From positions 30,069,315 through 30,133,314 of the forward strand of contig OX463845.1 in assembly GCA_949825065.1 (NCBI GenBank): a stretch of 64,000 bases of DNA, in the 5' to 3' direction. The translations under genes were made by a program, and so were the position numbers. Source of the stretch: Odontocerum albicorne (Eukaryota > Arthropoda > Insecta > Trichoptera > Odontoceridae). The notes beneath the pieces were generated by a model. The model ran no database searches. It was not told the origin of the DNA and saw only the letters and a program-made list of their open reading frames with translations. Positions 44,960-57,236 of the stretch are shown here, piece by piece. How positions within the stretch are numbered: the first letter of the stretch is position 1; the number at the start of each line of letters is the position of its first letter.

Positions 44960-45190
44960 ACGCTCGAGTTTTTAAGTACAGCGTCCATCTATTGTCTGGG
45001 TTTGAATAGCCTCCGTGTCCTGTAAGAGAGAGATTGTTATCTCTCGGTATACAAGAACCCGGGCAACGGTTGCGTGTGAGGCGTCAAGTGACGTGTGCCC
45101 TCCGACACCTCGACCGGGCGACCGCTTTGCATCTACCATCAGATAGCTGGGACCTTTCAGATCTTCCACCCAACACCCTTCGGCCGGTCA
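44960..45190. other. GC-rich block of unknown origin
   Basis: About 230 bp with much higher GC than its surroundings, holding an open minus-strand frame (44972-45169; SPGRGVGGHTSLDASHATVA). No family recognised; a transposon fragment is likely. Confidence 0.3.
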
Positions 45191-45511
45191 AGACAGGGTG
45201 ACAAAATGAGAGCTTCTGTGATGCATGGAAGGGCGTATAATGAGCTGAGATAAATAATAGTATATATTTAAAAAATATATATGTAGGTACAGTATGAACA
45301 TAAAATTTGTCTAACGCTGCGAAAAGTGTTATCTATAACAAATTTTTGTTAGTTAATTGTAAGAAAACTTTTCAATTGTTGTAAAAAAACAGAATTAAAT
45401 ATGACTTACGAATAAAAACTTGGTATTTGAGTTAGCCCTCTGGACGAAGAAAAAAATTTTCAAATACATTTTGATGTAAATTATTTTTAAATATATTTTT
45501 AAGATAATTAT

Positions 45512-45562
45512 CTTATCTACTTAATAGTTTATCTACTTAATAGTTTATCTACTTAATAGTTT
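45512..45562. repeat. Short tandem repeat, three copies of 16 bp
   Basis: TTATCTACTTAATAGT repeated three times. Confidence 0.9.
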
Positions 45563-45888
45563 GATTCTATAATAAATAGATTTTTCATAAGAAAAGTAGA
45601 AAGAAAATTAAGACAATTCGATTTGAATTTCGAATCATTCCGAATAATCATAGAAAATTTATATACTCGTAGTTGAGTTCTTCTTATTCTTGAATAATGG
45701 CCGTGAACTCCTATATATGAAGGAGTAAATGCCATTATACTCGTACAGTTGACGTATTTTTTAACAAATAAGTAAAGTTTTTCTTTCATTTGAATAATTG
45801 CCGTGAACTCCTATATGTGAATAGGCAGGTCAATCTATGTCTAAATACATTTTCTCAAGCAATGTCCGTGAACTCCTGTATTGATGCG

Positions 45889-45945
45889 TATTGTGAGCCA
45901 GCATTGTGAGCCAGCATTGTGAGCCAGTATTGTGAGTCAGTATTG
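45889..45945. repeat. Short tandem repeat, about four copies of 13 bp
   Basis: ATTGTGAGCCAGC repeated with drift toward ATTGTGAGTCAGT. Confidence 0.9.
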
Positions 45946-46099
45946 CAGTGATGCAAATAAATTTTTCGAACGAATCAAATTAAATTTTGAATTTGGAATT
46001 CGTAGAACTTGCCAGATATAAAACACGACTCTGTAGTCATATTCCATAAACGAAGAAATAAAAAAATGAATAAATTAATGTCACATTCTCAGTAGGCGC

Positions 46100-46340
46100 C
46101 ATTCACGTGGCAGCTATTCAGCGAGCAAGATTTTAGATTTGAATGTGTCTGTGGCGACGCATTAATCCGTGTCTGATAAAGAGTGCACCGGGGCGGGAGG
46201 CGGCGCGGGTAGTTGTGCGAGGCGCGACACTTCACGAATGCCCGGATCCCATGCATTTCTAGTGCGGTAGATAAATTGCAAAGATTCCACTCACACACGC
46301 GGCTACAGCTGTTTCCTCTATGACTTCCGTGACAGGGGTT
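46100..46340. promoter_or_regulatory. CpG-rich block, possible regulatory or exon-like sequence
   Basis: Within AT-rich surroundings this block contains GGCGGGAGGCGGCGCGGGTA and other CpG-dense stretches. No coding family or repeat partner was recognised in the window. Promoter or transposon remnant are both possible. Confidence 0.25.
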
Positions 46341-49300
46341 TACATTAGGTTCATTATTCACAGTCAATCTTATTTTTTTAAATATCTTACGTATATTATC
46401 CTAAGTTTTGTTCATATATTTATCTATTTAATAAATTGTAATAATTAATTAAGCAGCAAATTAGTATAACTTTGAGATTGTTTGAATTGTTTCTCATTTG
46501 ACCGCGAACACATCGCGAGATTTTCATGAGCTGTCTTTAGGTCGACTGTGAGCGGATCGTAGCATGTCCACGAAACGGGAAGGATTACATACATTATTTT
46601 CTAACGTTGTGTCAGTTCAGCTTGTTAGGTTGCTTGTCTGCATATACATATTTTACCAGCAATTTAACATATTGTCGTGAAGCTATGAACGCAATTAAAT
46701 GGGAATCTTTCCTTAAGCTGCATTTATATTTTTTCTGGTTATGTCTAAGCATATTTAACGTTAGTTTTGAATAAGTTATGAACGAATATGGAATATATTT
46801 GGTGGATGGAATATATAAACGTGTATAACTCCTTTCAGAAAACTATCTTACCAATAAGTTTCTCTTCAGAATTGCACTAATCTCTCTATCATTATTTTGA
46901 CTGAATTATTCAATTAACTTCCTGTTATATAATTAATTAAGATTAATATAAGATTGTTTCTATTTCACACAATTTTATTATGCACGAAAATCATTAGCAG
47001 CTTTGAAAATAAAATGTTTAAACGAAACTGAAAATAGCACTAAAATTTTATTCTATTAACATTTTTAAACAAACATCAAAATACTTACTTTTACCACCAA
47101 CTTTAAGCAAGCAGGGGATTTTAGAAGAATACCTCGGGGTTTTCGAAACAATCCCCAAGATTTGTCATACTTTGTCAATAATTCATTCCAAGTATCAAAA
47201 GAATCACTGAGGCAATCATGTGATTAAACTATTAATACGATAAGTACCGCTTTTTAAATTCACATCACTCTCTTCATTCACATCACTCTCATCACAGTTT
47301 CATTATTACTCAAACTATTCTTTTTCAACTAGGTAGTCCGTCTTATAACAAAAAACATGTTTTTATGTTTAACCTTTTTGCATGAAACCTGTCAGTATTA
47401 TTTTGCTAAGTAAGCTTTATTGAGTTCTTGGTCGACAGTATATTTGAAAGAGTATATAAATCTAAACTTAATTATTTTCTCCAAAATATGACGGAATTGT
47501 TTTGGTTTATGAAAACATTTTTAATGGCCAAGCATGAAACAGAACTGTTACTTTGCGGTTAAGTTTATCGTCTGTTTTTTTTACGTTTTAGTGATAAACG
47601 TTAAATAAAAAAAAAACAATTGTATAAATATTGAACATATTTTCTAACCCTCGATTTGGAACTAATAAGCTGCGCCATGGTATTCTCTCCTTTCCGTCCC
47701 GCCGTACCCTCTCACGGTAGAGGCGGGCACTACGGCGCAGTGGGTAAACAATAATTGCAACGCGTTTGTTTGCTCTCTCATAAAACACCTCAGGGAACCA
47801 CATAAGTAAAGGACAAGGCAAGGCAACACTGTAAAATACTAAATATTTATGTGAAATACTTGCAAAGGAACATTAAATGGATAAATGGGACATAGTTATG
47901 TTTAACCTACATAAGTTCCACACATTATTCATTAAACTAGCGTTAGTATTGATCTCATAAAATCTAAACGATGTCTTTGATTATCATAATTTATATTCTA
48001 ATAGTAAATAGATGACTTGTTTCATAATAAAATAACACCTCCAGAGCATACAAATGAAGGTTTTAGAACTTATAAGAGGTAACTTCACCAAATAAATTTA
48101 GGTAGAGTAAGGTCTGAAAGTAAGGTATAAAAACAGCACGTAAATAAAAAAAAATGCAAATCAACTATTCAATAATGCATGTTGAGAAGTTTAATGAGGA
48201 TTTTTTTTAATGGAACATTTTTAAATAAACAAGAAAATAAATAATTCGTCCGCTTTTACTTCAAGTTTACTTGTACAAATCAAATAATTTTATAAAAATT
48301 GAAATAAATATCATTTATGTATAAGTGGAATGAAGTTTTCTACAAACGCGTTTTACGAAATGTAAGTTATAAAAATATAGAAATGCCAAATACGAACTAA
48401 GGTTTTATTTGATCTTAATTCGTGATTTCACGTTTACTAAAATCATACATTTTAAAAGGTTTGTTGTGTTTTTTATGAAAAAATAGATGCACTAATTGAC
48501 ATATTTTATGAACAGTATTGAAACAAAAACCTTAAAAATAAATTTGCAGTCCTTAAAGTACCCTCCCAAATAAAACTCATGTAGATTGACAATACATTAT
48601 TAGACGCTTTCATATAACTTTGAGTCTGTCTGATCGGTGTACGACGCTAAATAACAATTCGGCTTTCTTCGCATTCGGTTTTGCGTGAATATTGCACTAA
48701 AAGTTTGATGAATTTGAATGAGAAATGCACTTAAAGTCATTTAATATTTACCACAAACATCGACCGTAGTTAAAAAGCTAAATATCTAAAAGCTTTTATT
48801 TACCCTAACTATTTAAATACCTCAAATTATTTAGTGAAATTTTCACAGTTTTAGTTATATTTGAAATTTTGAACCCACGAGATTTCTATTTATTGCTAAT
48901 AAAACATATATTTCAAACAAAAATATATAATTCATAGACACTAATTTAATTTATGTTGAAGGTCTTTAAAGAACTTTGTGAAAAACTGAACAGGAGATTT
49001 TATTGAGTGGACGCTGTTTAGTGGTAGAATAAATAACAATAAAGCAATTAAATAAAATTCGATTCACGAATGTAAATAACTAAATTTGTAATCGTTTCCG
49101 AACATTGCGATCGATTTATGAATTCAAATAACTTAGTATATAATGCATTCAAAAAACTTCAAACGATTGAAAAAAAATTGATTCTGTAATGATTTCAGAA
49201 AACTTCAAACTAAAACTTTTTTAATACTTCTAAGAATCAAACCCACTATTACTCAATTCCTTAATTTAATCATCAAAATAATCGTACGACAAAAATAACA

Positions 49301-49875
49301 GTGAAACTTTTGTATGTAATTAGTTGACATGTTTTATATGTATTGTCTTAAAATAAACTCTTATTTCAGTCAACACACAGTATTGTACAAGAGAAACATT
49401 TCACTCAACGTAATATTATTACAAGGTAACAGCTTGGGTGTTTTTTAAGCAATTTAATTCGTTTCCGTAATACGGGGTCAAGTTAAATTTACGAATCAAA
49501 ATTTAATTCAGCTATGATGGCTTACAAATGGTGATTAAGGCGGCAGAATGGCCTGCCAAGGGGGTCATTCTGGGGTCCGAATTACCTGACAAGGTTACAG
49601 GCATTGGAGTAACCAGAAGGAGGGTTTACTTGTAAATGTGTAATATGCAATCTATTTAGCCTTGTGGTACAATACTTATCTTCTATTCAGAAACTTTGGC
49701 AGAGGGAGGGACAACCAGAGAATTTATAAAAGCGTCATAAAACATAGATTTGACTATACACCTAGACAATTTATTGGCTTTTCCTGCTGCAACTTGAATG
49801 GGTTTGAAATATTCTAATCTCATGCCTATAGCGCCTTTAGGATAATAATTGTATTATAAATCTAATCAACTAGGT
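46341..49875. other. AT-rich non-coding DNA
   Basis: No gene recognised. A GC-rich patch at 47660-47790 includes the partial inverted pair CTGCGCCATGG and CGGCGCAG, as well as CCCGCCGTACCCTCTCACGG. A patch at 49530-49610 (GCGGCAGAATGGCCTGCCAA) looks like an old LINE or gene scrap, unassigned. Confidence 0.35.
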
Positions 49876-50010
49876 CACGACTTCCATGGCCTAGTTGGTA
49901 AGACGTATTTCTTTCAAGCACGATTGATATGAGTATCCATTATTTTTAAAAAGAGTAGCAGTCTAGTTTTCTGGTAAGTATCTTTAACATTTTTATAGTT
50001 GATCGTAAGA
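49876..50010 (+). mobile_element. SINE-like fragment
   Basis: CCATGGCCTAGTTGGTAAGA matches the A-box segment of the SINE at 20905-21015. The downstream part is degenerate. Confidence 0.4.
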
Positions 50011-51245
50011 GATTGTTACATATCAATACATTTTCAAGGTTGTAGTGTATATAACGAAATCGTAATATTATATAAAAATGTGCAGCATAGTGGTTCTTGG
50101 ACAGGGTGAGAGCGATGAGTCAGGAGCTTTTGGAGGTCTTTAGATAGGTTTGTTAGCGAATGTCTGATGCGAATGTTATCGTGTGATGAGGAGTTATTGA
50201 GCATTGTGTTTATGTATTGTTCATGATATTAATATGCATGTTAGATTCGTGAGCTGTGATAAAGATGTGAATGCTGAGTGGGAATGTCAGTCGGGTGTTT
50301 TAGAATTTAACAAAATAATATACGAAATGTATCATTAAGGAATGAAACTGCTTCATTACAAGCAATGCCTGGTGAAGTGATTCATTATATCCATAAATGG
50401 TAGACATTTATTGTGTTATTGAACTCATCAGTGTACATTTACATTCAAACGATTTAAAATTTTACAGACGATACAAAAATGATATAAAACAATGAATTTA
50501 TAATTAACAGTGATACAGGAGGCCACAACCAAAAATAAAAAAGTAACAAAGAACCAAATAATCCAAAACGTCTCCCTCCTATTAAACATTTTTCCTTTGC
50601 GTCAATATATCACACACTTTCGATTAAATCTAAGCATTGCTCTCGTCTGGCCTAAGTATTGCTCTCATCTGATCTATAGTAAGCACTGCTCTCGTAGCAA
50701 ACCGAGATCATTCCACCTGAAGAGTAGATAGGAGGTAGAAACACGTGTAGTGGGAATAAATTATATTAGTGGTATAACAAAGTATGTAATTTATTGTTAA
50801 ATATTCTATTGCGGATAGTTAAAAAAAGCTCTTCCGCATACCCATTTCTAGAACACCCACATTATCACGAGATAATAAATAATATTGTTATCTAATTGAC
50901 CCATAGACATTTATGGATTTCACCACCATTAACGGCTGGTGGATTCAAAACTTGTTGGTTCACCATAAGAAAACTTATTTATTTCATATATATTTAAAGA
51001 GATGATTTTTAAGAACCTTCAATAAATTCAACCCATCCTGTTTCATTAATTAAATTAAAACAGGAGTTTTCTGCCATAAGGATTGATATTTCATGTTTTA
51101 TCGATATCTTGAAAATGGTGCATATTTCTTATAAACCCTTTATAACGTTTAAAAATAAAGAAAAATGCTTGGATGCAGCTCACTGTGAAAAAAGAGTTAG
51201 TAAATATTAATGGTTTACATTTTCTCAAAACTGCTGCTTTTTTTG
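50011..51245. other. AT-rich non-coding DNA
   Basis: Nothing supported. The block 50635-50695 has three imperfect repeats around AAGCATTGCTCTCGT / AAGTATTGCTCTCAT / AAGCACTGCTCTCGT. Confidence 0.4.
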
Positions 51246-51338
51246 CTTGTAGAAATAACAATCTTGAACACTTATAGAAATAACAATCTTGAACACTTGT
51301 AGAAATAACAATCTTGAATACTTGTAGAAATAACAATC
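51246..51338. repeat. Tandem repeat, about 3.6 copies of 26 bp
   Basis: Unit TTGTAGAAATAACAATCTTG plus AACACT, next to the truncated LINE copy. Confidence 0.9.
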
Positions 51339-51360
51339 AAAGAAATAACACCGTAAATGC

Positions 51361-52061
51361 ACTTCACGCAGATACCAAACTACATACTATCCCCGAACAT
51401 ATGCGCGCTCTGGCCGAAAGGTTCTACAGCTCTATATCCCGTCATCCCAACCCAGTCATAAAAGCCTTAGATAACTACAACGCGAACACCAGTTACAGAC
51501 ACACTCGTCCGAAATCAATATTGCGAAACATCCCCCCGACCTCCCCCTCTTTAACTCTAATCATCCCCCCAAATGACCCCCCGATTGTCACTCTGAACAC
51601 CCCATCATCGATAATTCCTCCGGCAGACAGTTTACCCCCATAGGCAACCGCATTTCTCACCTTCAATAAACATTTTCTACACCTTAATATATTTATAAAA
51701 GTCACACACATTTCCCCACTCATTTACTTATCTACATATACTATATTCATTCTTATAATTTATTCACAATTAATTTTTTTTTTCACCCATTCAATATAAA
51801 ACAGTGTGTGACGACACAAATTTATGTATATTTGTATTTAATATTATGTATATATCATCATATTTATATATGTATTTAATCGTTTATAATTTCTCATAAT
51901 CATTCATAAAATCAAAACAATTACCACAAACCTATCCTTTCCCGATTCCCAAAAAGATCCAAAAAATTCCAATAAATATCTTAACAGTCAGAACTTATCC
52001 GATGAAGGAGTAAGGTGTCCTACCATCGGACCGAAACTTCGAACAAGCTATCCATCACTTG
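51361..52061 (+). mobile_element. Second copy of the Jockey-like LINE 3' end
   Basis: Begins in the RT C-terminus (HADTKLHTIPEHMRALAERF) and runs through the stop, the 3' UTR with GTGTGACGACACAAATTTAT, and the stem-loop TCCGATG (51998-52004) / CATCGGA (52024-52030). It is nearly identical to 33759-34483. A small indel changes the C-terminal frame (PPTSPSLTLI). It shows that the 3' UTR continues into what is the right arm of the large inverted repeat. Heavily 5'-truncated. Confidence 0.9.
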
Positions 52062-52478
52062 AATGGCTCCTTTATTTGGAAAAAGATGGCTGTATCGAAA
52101 ATAATCGCATCACACGGACACCGTGTACTGAACATAACATAACAACGAACCCACTTTTCATATTATACTAGCTGTACCCTGCCACGCGTTGCTGTGGCTC
52201 AGTCTGGTTAAATGGAAAAGAAAGAAAAGAGAAAGCACACGTTTCAATTTTTTTTAATTTCACAATGCGTATACAATATTTTTGATCTCTTGTATACAAT
52301 ATTTTTGATGTCTTGTATACAATCTGGGTAAACAATATTTTTGATGTCTTTCAGCCACTCTCAGTCTGTTGCGTTTATCACCGTGCTTGCAAATGATCGC
52401 GTCACTCCAAGAGGTCAATTCACTATATGATTTGAATTCAAATCAAAGATCGATTGCACTGAAAAAGAAGAAAAAAAG

Positions 52479-52703
52479 TTATAAGAAAAACATATAAAAT
52501 TGCGAAACATTAAAAAACGAACTCAATAATATTGTTAAGTTTGGATACATCTTTGTTCTTGCCGCCAACAATAGCTCACTTAGCCAATCGTGATTCTTAT
52601 AATTGATTTGAATATAGGGAAATACTTTTTCAAACAATTCCTCTTTTAACGTCACTAAATTGCAAAAGTTATAGTCTTCCAACCTCAGTTCTATTACTGT
52701 CAT
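52479..52703 (-). pseudogene. Helitron helicase middle fragment
   Basis: RLEDYNFCNLVTLKEELFEK, VFPYIQINYKNHDWLSE and LAARTK match the middle of Helitron helicases. Nearly the same fragment occurs at 28920-28775 and a worse one at 53720-53500. Confidence 0.75.
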
Positions 52704-54155
52704 TTACAACTGCATCTCGCAAATGAACGTATACTTCAGAGCGAAGCTTGGTCTGATTCAAACGGATGAACATCAAATGTTCTGTTTTCTATGACAGTTC
52801 ACAAATTTGCCCCAATACAACCTTGTAACGACGTTCAGTGATTATAATTATTTTATCGACTTTAATATAAGGCTCGATTCTAATAAATAGAAAGTTATTT
52901 AGGTAAATACATTACAAAAAACTAACAATAATGATAAATTAATACATCTTGTTATAAATCTACATACGATTGGTGTGAGAATAGCTCATCTGATCGATCG
53001 TTTTTCAGCTCTACACGCATATTTGTAGTTAAGTTCAACGTCTTTACATTTCGCCACAAAGTAGAGTATTTCAGACAACATACAAAATTGCGAAACATAA
53101 AAGTAACTAATTAAATGTTAAGGGAAGACAGAGAGATAATTGTAACTAATTAAATGTTAATCAAATACAAATAGATAATTGGAACTAACTTAAAAAAATC
53201 TCCATTTCTACATACGATTTTGAAATATAAACAAAGATAGAAAATCAAATTCTATATAAAAAAGATACTTTTGATATTCCTACTGACCTCTTTCAGCCAC
53301 TATCAGCCTGTCGCGTACATTCTGTTGAGAAAGAACCAGTTCTGAAGCTGCAGAACGCAATCCCCGTGCATCCTCAAGTCTGGATACACGTCGTTCTGCT
53401 GCTTCCTCGACATTTTGATGAACTAAAGCAGATCGATTGCACTGAAAAAGAAGAAAGAAACTTAAAATATATAAAATTGTCAAACATTAAAAAAGGGACT
53501 GAATAATATTCTTAAGTTCGTAGACATCTTTGTTCTTGGCCCCAACAATAGCTCATTCACTTAGCCAATTGTGATTCTTATAATTGATTTGAATATAAGT
53601 AAATACTTTTTCAACCAATTCTTCTTGTGACATCACTAAATTGCAGAAGTTATAGTCTTCCAACCTTAGTTCTATTACCGTCATTTACAACTGCATCTCG
53701 CAAATCAACGTATACTTCAGAGCGAAGCTTGGTCCGATTCAAACGGATGAATATCAAATTTTATCAACTTTAATATAGGCCTCGATAGGCCTCGATTGTA
53801 ATAAATAGCAAGTTATTTAGGTAAATACATCACATAAAACTAATAATAAATCTTGTTACAAATTAGCAAAAATGGGCAGTTCGTTAAAAATCTAATGTGA
53901 CATTTGTTAAAAGTTAGTTGCATGAAATTTTTAATAATTCAAATGTATAAAACATACACAGATATATACCATTAATTCAAATGAAAATCAATAATAACAA
54001 AAATAACAAAAACCGGTTTAAAAAACCCGAATTGAAAGATATTTAATATTCGGAATTAAAATAAATTGAAATCTATATTGCGTGTGTTGCCGTTACATTC
54101 AACAGTGGGCGCTCTTATTATATTGTCCGTTTTATATACAACTGTTTATTAAATT

Positions 54156-54725
54156 TCACAATGCTTGTGGATAAACAATATTTTTTGTTGTCCCATTGTC
54201 TGTGCAGATATAGAGATTGTCTGGTTTGCCGACTCTAGAACACGCAACATATAATTGTCCATGTGAGAAGCAATCCGTCTCTAAATCTAAACCGCACAAT
54301 TCTAAAGATTGGCCCTGAGCCTTGTTGATGGTGATCGCAAACGCTAATCGAATTGGGAATTGTAATCTCTTAAATTGAAATGGCATATCCGTTGGTATCA
54401 TAGGAATGCGAGGAATGAGGACATCTTCACCTTTGAAAGGTCCTGTCAAAATTGTCGCTTCTACGACGTTGCTCATTAATTTTTTTACTGCAAGCCGCGT
54501 GCCGTTGCAAAGCTTTGGCTGGTTGATATTTCGCAACATGATAATTGGCACGCCAATTTTCAATTGCAGTACGTGCGGTGGCATCCCTGGCAGATCTAGT
54601 GAATTCAAAAATTCTGTTGGATAATTAATTGCTTCATCTGCTTCCACAACAGTGTCGACGGACTTGTATGTGACTACCTCGCTTTGAATGTTAGATATAA
54701 GGGAATCGATTCTAATAAATAGCAA
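54156..54725 (-). pseudogene. Helitron Pif1-like helicase, C-terminal part
   Basis: 189 open codons at the C-terminal end of the Helitron 5'-3' DNA helicase: [59 protein letters not shown], then [15 protein letters not shown] (helicase motif V) and [12 protein letters not shown] (motif VI) near the end. Walker motifs would lie upstream and are not seen, so the part is a truncated remnant, though without a stop. Confidence 0.9.
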
Positions 54726-55084
54726 GTTATTTAGGTAAATACATTACAAAAAACTAACAATAGTGACATTGTTACAAATCTCCATTACTACATACGATTT
54801 GATAGATTTTGAAATATAAACAAAGATACAATTAAATTGTCAAATAATATTTGGTGATGTTTTAATTAAATGTTCGTAATTAGTATTAATTCACAGTGGA
54901 TCTAGGCCCATTTAAAGATAGATACAAATCATACAATACATTAGAAAGTCAGTATAATGAAAATTATGAATTGAAACGTCAGTTTAGAGAAAACAATTTT
55001 TCGATTTATAAAAAAAATCAGCAGCTTACCACGTTACAGTTGATAAATTTGCCCCAATACAACGATGGGCTGGGCTGAAAAAGC

Positions 55085-55300
55085 TACGGTGTGGGCTGCA
55101 AAACATCTGTTGTCCCCGTGGCTTGGTTCGCCCTATATTGGTGGGGTGTATCTTCGCCGAAGGGATGCTATTAGATGAGCCCAGACCTTTTGATAGCTTC
55201 TGTATATAATGTATTATCTGAAATTTATGTGTTTTAAAAGTGTTATTTAAATATAATCTGGACACACTATGCTGCTATCAATAAACCTATTATTTATTTA
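55085..55300 (+). mobile_element. Second copy of the dispersed repeat seen at 26584-26815
   Basis: CCAATATAGGGCGAACC (complement) and CTATCAATAAACCTATTATT match the other copy in opposite orientation, with the AT-rich tail at the right. Confidence 0.6.
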
Positions 55301-55374
55301 TGTAACAACGTTCAGTAAGAAAAAAGAAAGTTAAAACATATAAAATTGTGAAACATTAAAATAGTAACTGAGCA

Positions 55375-56470
55375 GCGTAAAAGTTTGTTTTAATTTTAAT
55401 TTTTTTGCGATATTTCTACGGGTACTTCTTTCTAATGTACCACCAAATAATTTATTTATTTAATCAATGACATAAAAGTGTCTTTATATACAAATGAACA
55501 TGTGACAGGTTATACAAGTACTTAAAATTATTGACAAATAATACAACTTTATCTTAAATTAACATGTGTCACTTTTCTTTTTGAAAAAAGTTAGGTTAAC
55601 TTTTGAAATATGAATCAATAATGAAAGTTTTTCATCAAATATAATTCTTAAGTCCATTATTTTTTCACTTAAACAACTTTCCATAATCACTAAGTCAATT
55701 TTATGACAATAAAACTATTTTTACCAAGTTTCATTTTAACGTAAAATACATCGCATGTTCGTAATTCGAATTTTTTTTAAATGAACGATTTTACTTCATA
55801 TTTTTTAATTTAAATATAATATCAATAGCTTACCACATTTATTGAAGTCAATTATCTATTATCTTATCTATATAAATAAAATTGAATATATATTGAAAGC
55901 AAAATAAAAAATCAGTATATATCCAAAATGGCCGTGTTGAGAATGACAGAAATGACAAAAGTTTGTTTTAATTTTCATTTTTTTTGCGATATTTCTACGG
56001 GTACTTCTTTCTAATGTACCACCAAATAATTTATTTATTTAATTAATGACATAAAAGTGTCTTTTTATACAAATGAACATGTGACAGGTTATACAAGTAC
56101 TTAAAATTATTGACAAATAATACAACTTTATCTTAAATTAACATGAAGTCATTGTTTTAAAATTATTTAATATACTGTATTTAAGATCAATATATATTAT
56201 GTATGTATAACATAGGAATAATGTTTCCAGTTTGAGTATAATATCTTTTCCTTTTTACGTCGTTAAAGTACATCTTTTCCTTTTTACGTCGTAAAAATAC
56301 ATCGCTAAAATTTTATCGATTCTAATAAATAGCAAGTTATTTAAAAACTAACATTTTTTTTTTAAATGAACGATTTTACTTCATATTTTTTAATTTAAAT
56401 ATAATATCAATAACTTACCACATTTATTGAAGTCAATTATCTATTATCTTATCTATATAACTAAAATTTT
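55375..56470. repeat. Direct duplication, about 590-bp offset
   Basis: Two blocks recur in the same order: about 185 bp from AAAGTTTGTTTTAATTTT (55380 and 55964) to TTATCTTAAATTAACATG, and about 115 bp from AAATGAACGATTTTACTTCA (55779 and 56362) to ATTATCTTATCTATATAA. The sequences between them differ. Lies within the Helitron boundaries. Confidence 0.85.
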
Positions 56471-57202
56471 ATATAAATTAAACGTAAATATGATATGATC
56501 ACAAGTCAACACTTGGAAATGGCGACTCAGTGAGCACTTTCGTAATATAATTGCTCAGTGAGATCACCGTCGGTAAAACAGATCGCAATTGTTTCGTGTC
56601 TCGACTTATAAAGATACGTAATACATAAAAAAATTCTATTATTTATAAAATGAATGATTCAATTTTTATTAAACATAAAATTATTAAATAATTTATTTAT
56701 AATTTATTTATAATTTATATAGATTTATTTAAGAAGATATTAAAGATAAAATTATTTTATATTTTATGTATATAGACTTATTTGAATAAAAATATTCATC
56801 ACGAAATGTCAAAATAGAATATGGTCAACTGTCAAAATGTTTAGTTGATAAAATTTATTATTTATGAAATATGTATTAGTTATAAAATTTATGATTTAAT
56901 ATTAAACATAAAATTATTTTATATTTATATTATGTATATAGACTTTATAAATATTAATTACGAAACGTCAAATAGAATATGGTCAACTGTCAAAATGAGA
57001 TTCGTCTTGTCCCCGACAGGTTCGCATAGATATTTCTTTTTGATTTAAAAAAAATATTATATACACTGATATATATTTAAATAAAAATCAAATAACATTT
57101 CCGTTGACGAATATTAACTTAACTCAAAATTTCAAAGCGATCGGTAGAGAACTTCCGGAGATTAGCTGCCTTCAATTAACGAACATTTACATTTTTATTT
57201 AT

Positions 57203-57206
<4 letters not shown>

Positions 57207-57236
<30 letters not shown>
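57207..57236. repeat. (GATA)n microsatellite at the Helitron 5' end
   Basis: About seven ATAG units directly outside the TC terminus. Confidence 0.95.

Larger units (their letters stand above)
52168..57207 (-). mobile_element. Helitron with recognisable ends, scrambled interior
   Basis: On the minus strand the 5' end at 57207 reads TCTATATAAATAAAAATG after an A, and the 3' end at 52168 reads GGCAGGGTACAGCTAG before a T. A short hairpin (CCAC...GTGG) lies just before it. These are the diagnostic Helitron ends (TC ... hairpin-CTAG, inserted between A and T). The length would be about 5.0 kb. Internal modules are out of order: helicase C-terminus (54725-54156), a mid-helicase scrap (53720-53500), an N-terminal module (53483-53280), mid-helicase again (52703-52479), N-terminal again (about 52440-52340), then the 3' end. 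Either one scrambled element or nested copies. Confidence 0.7.
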
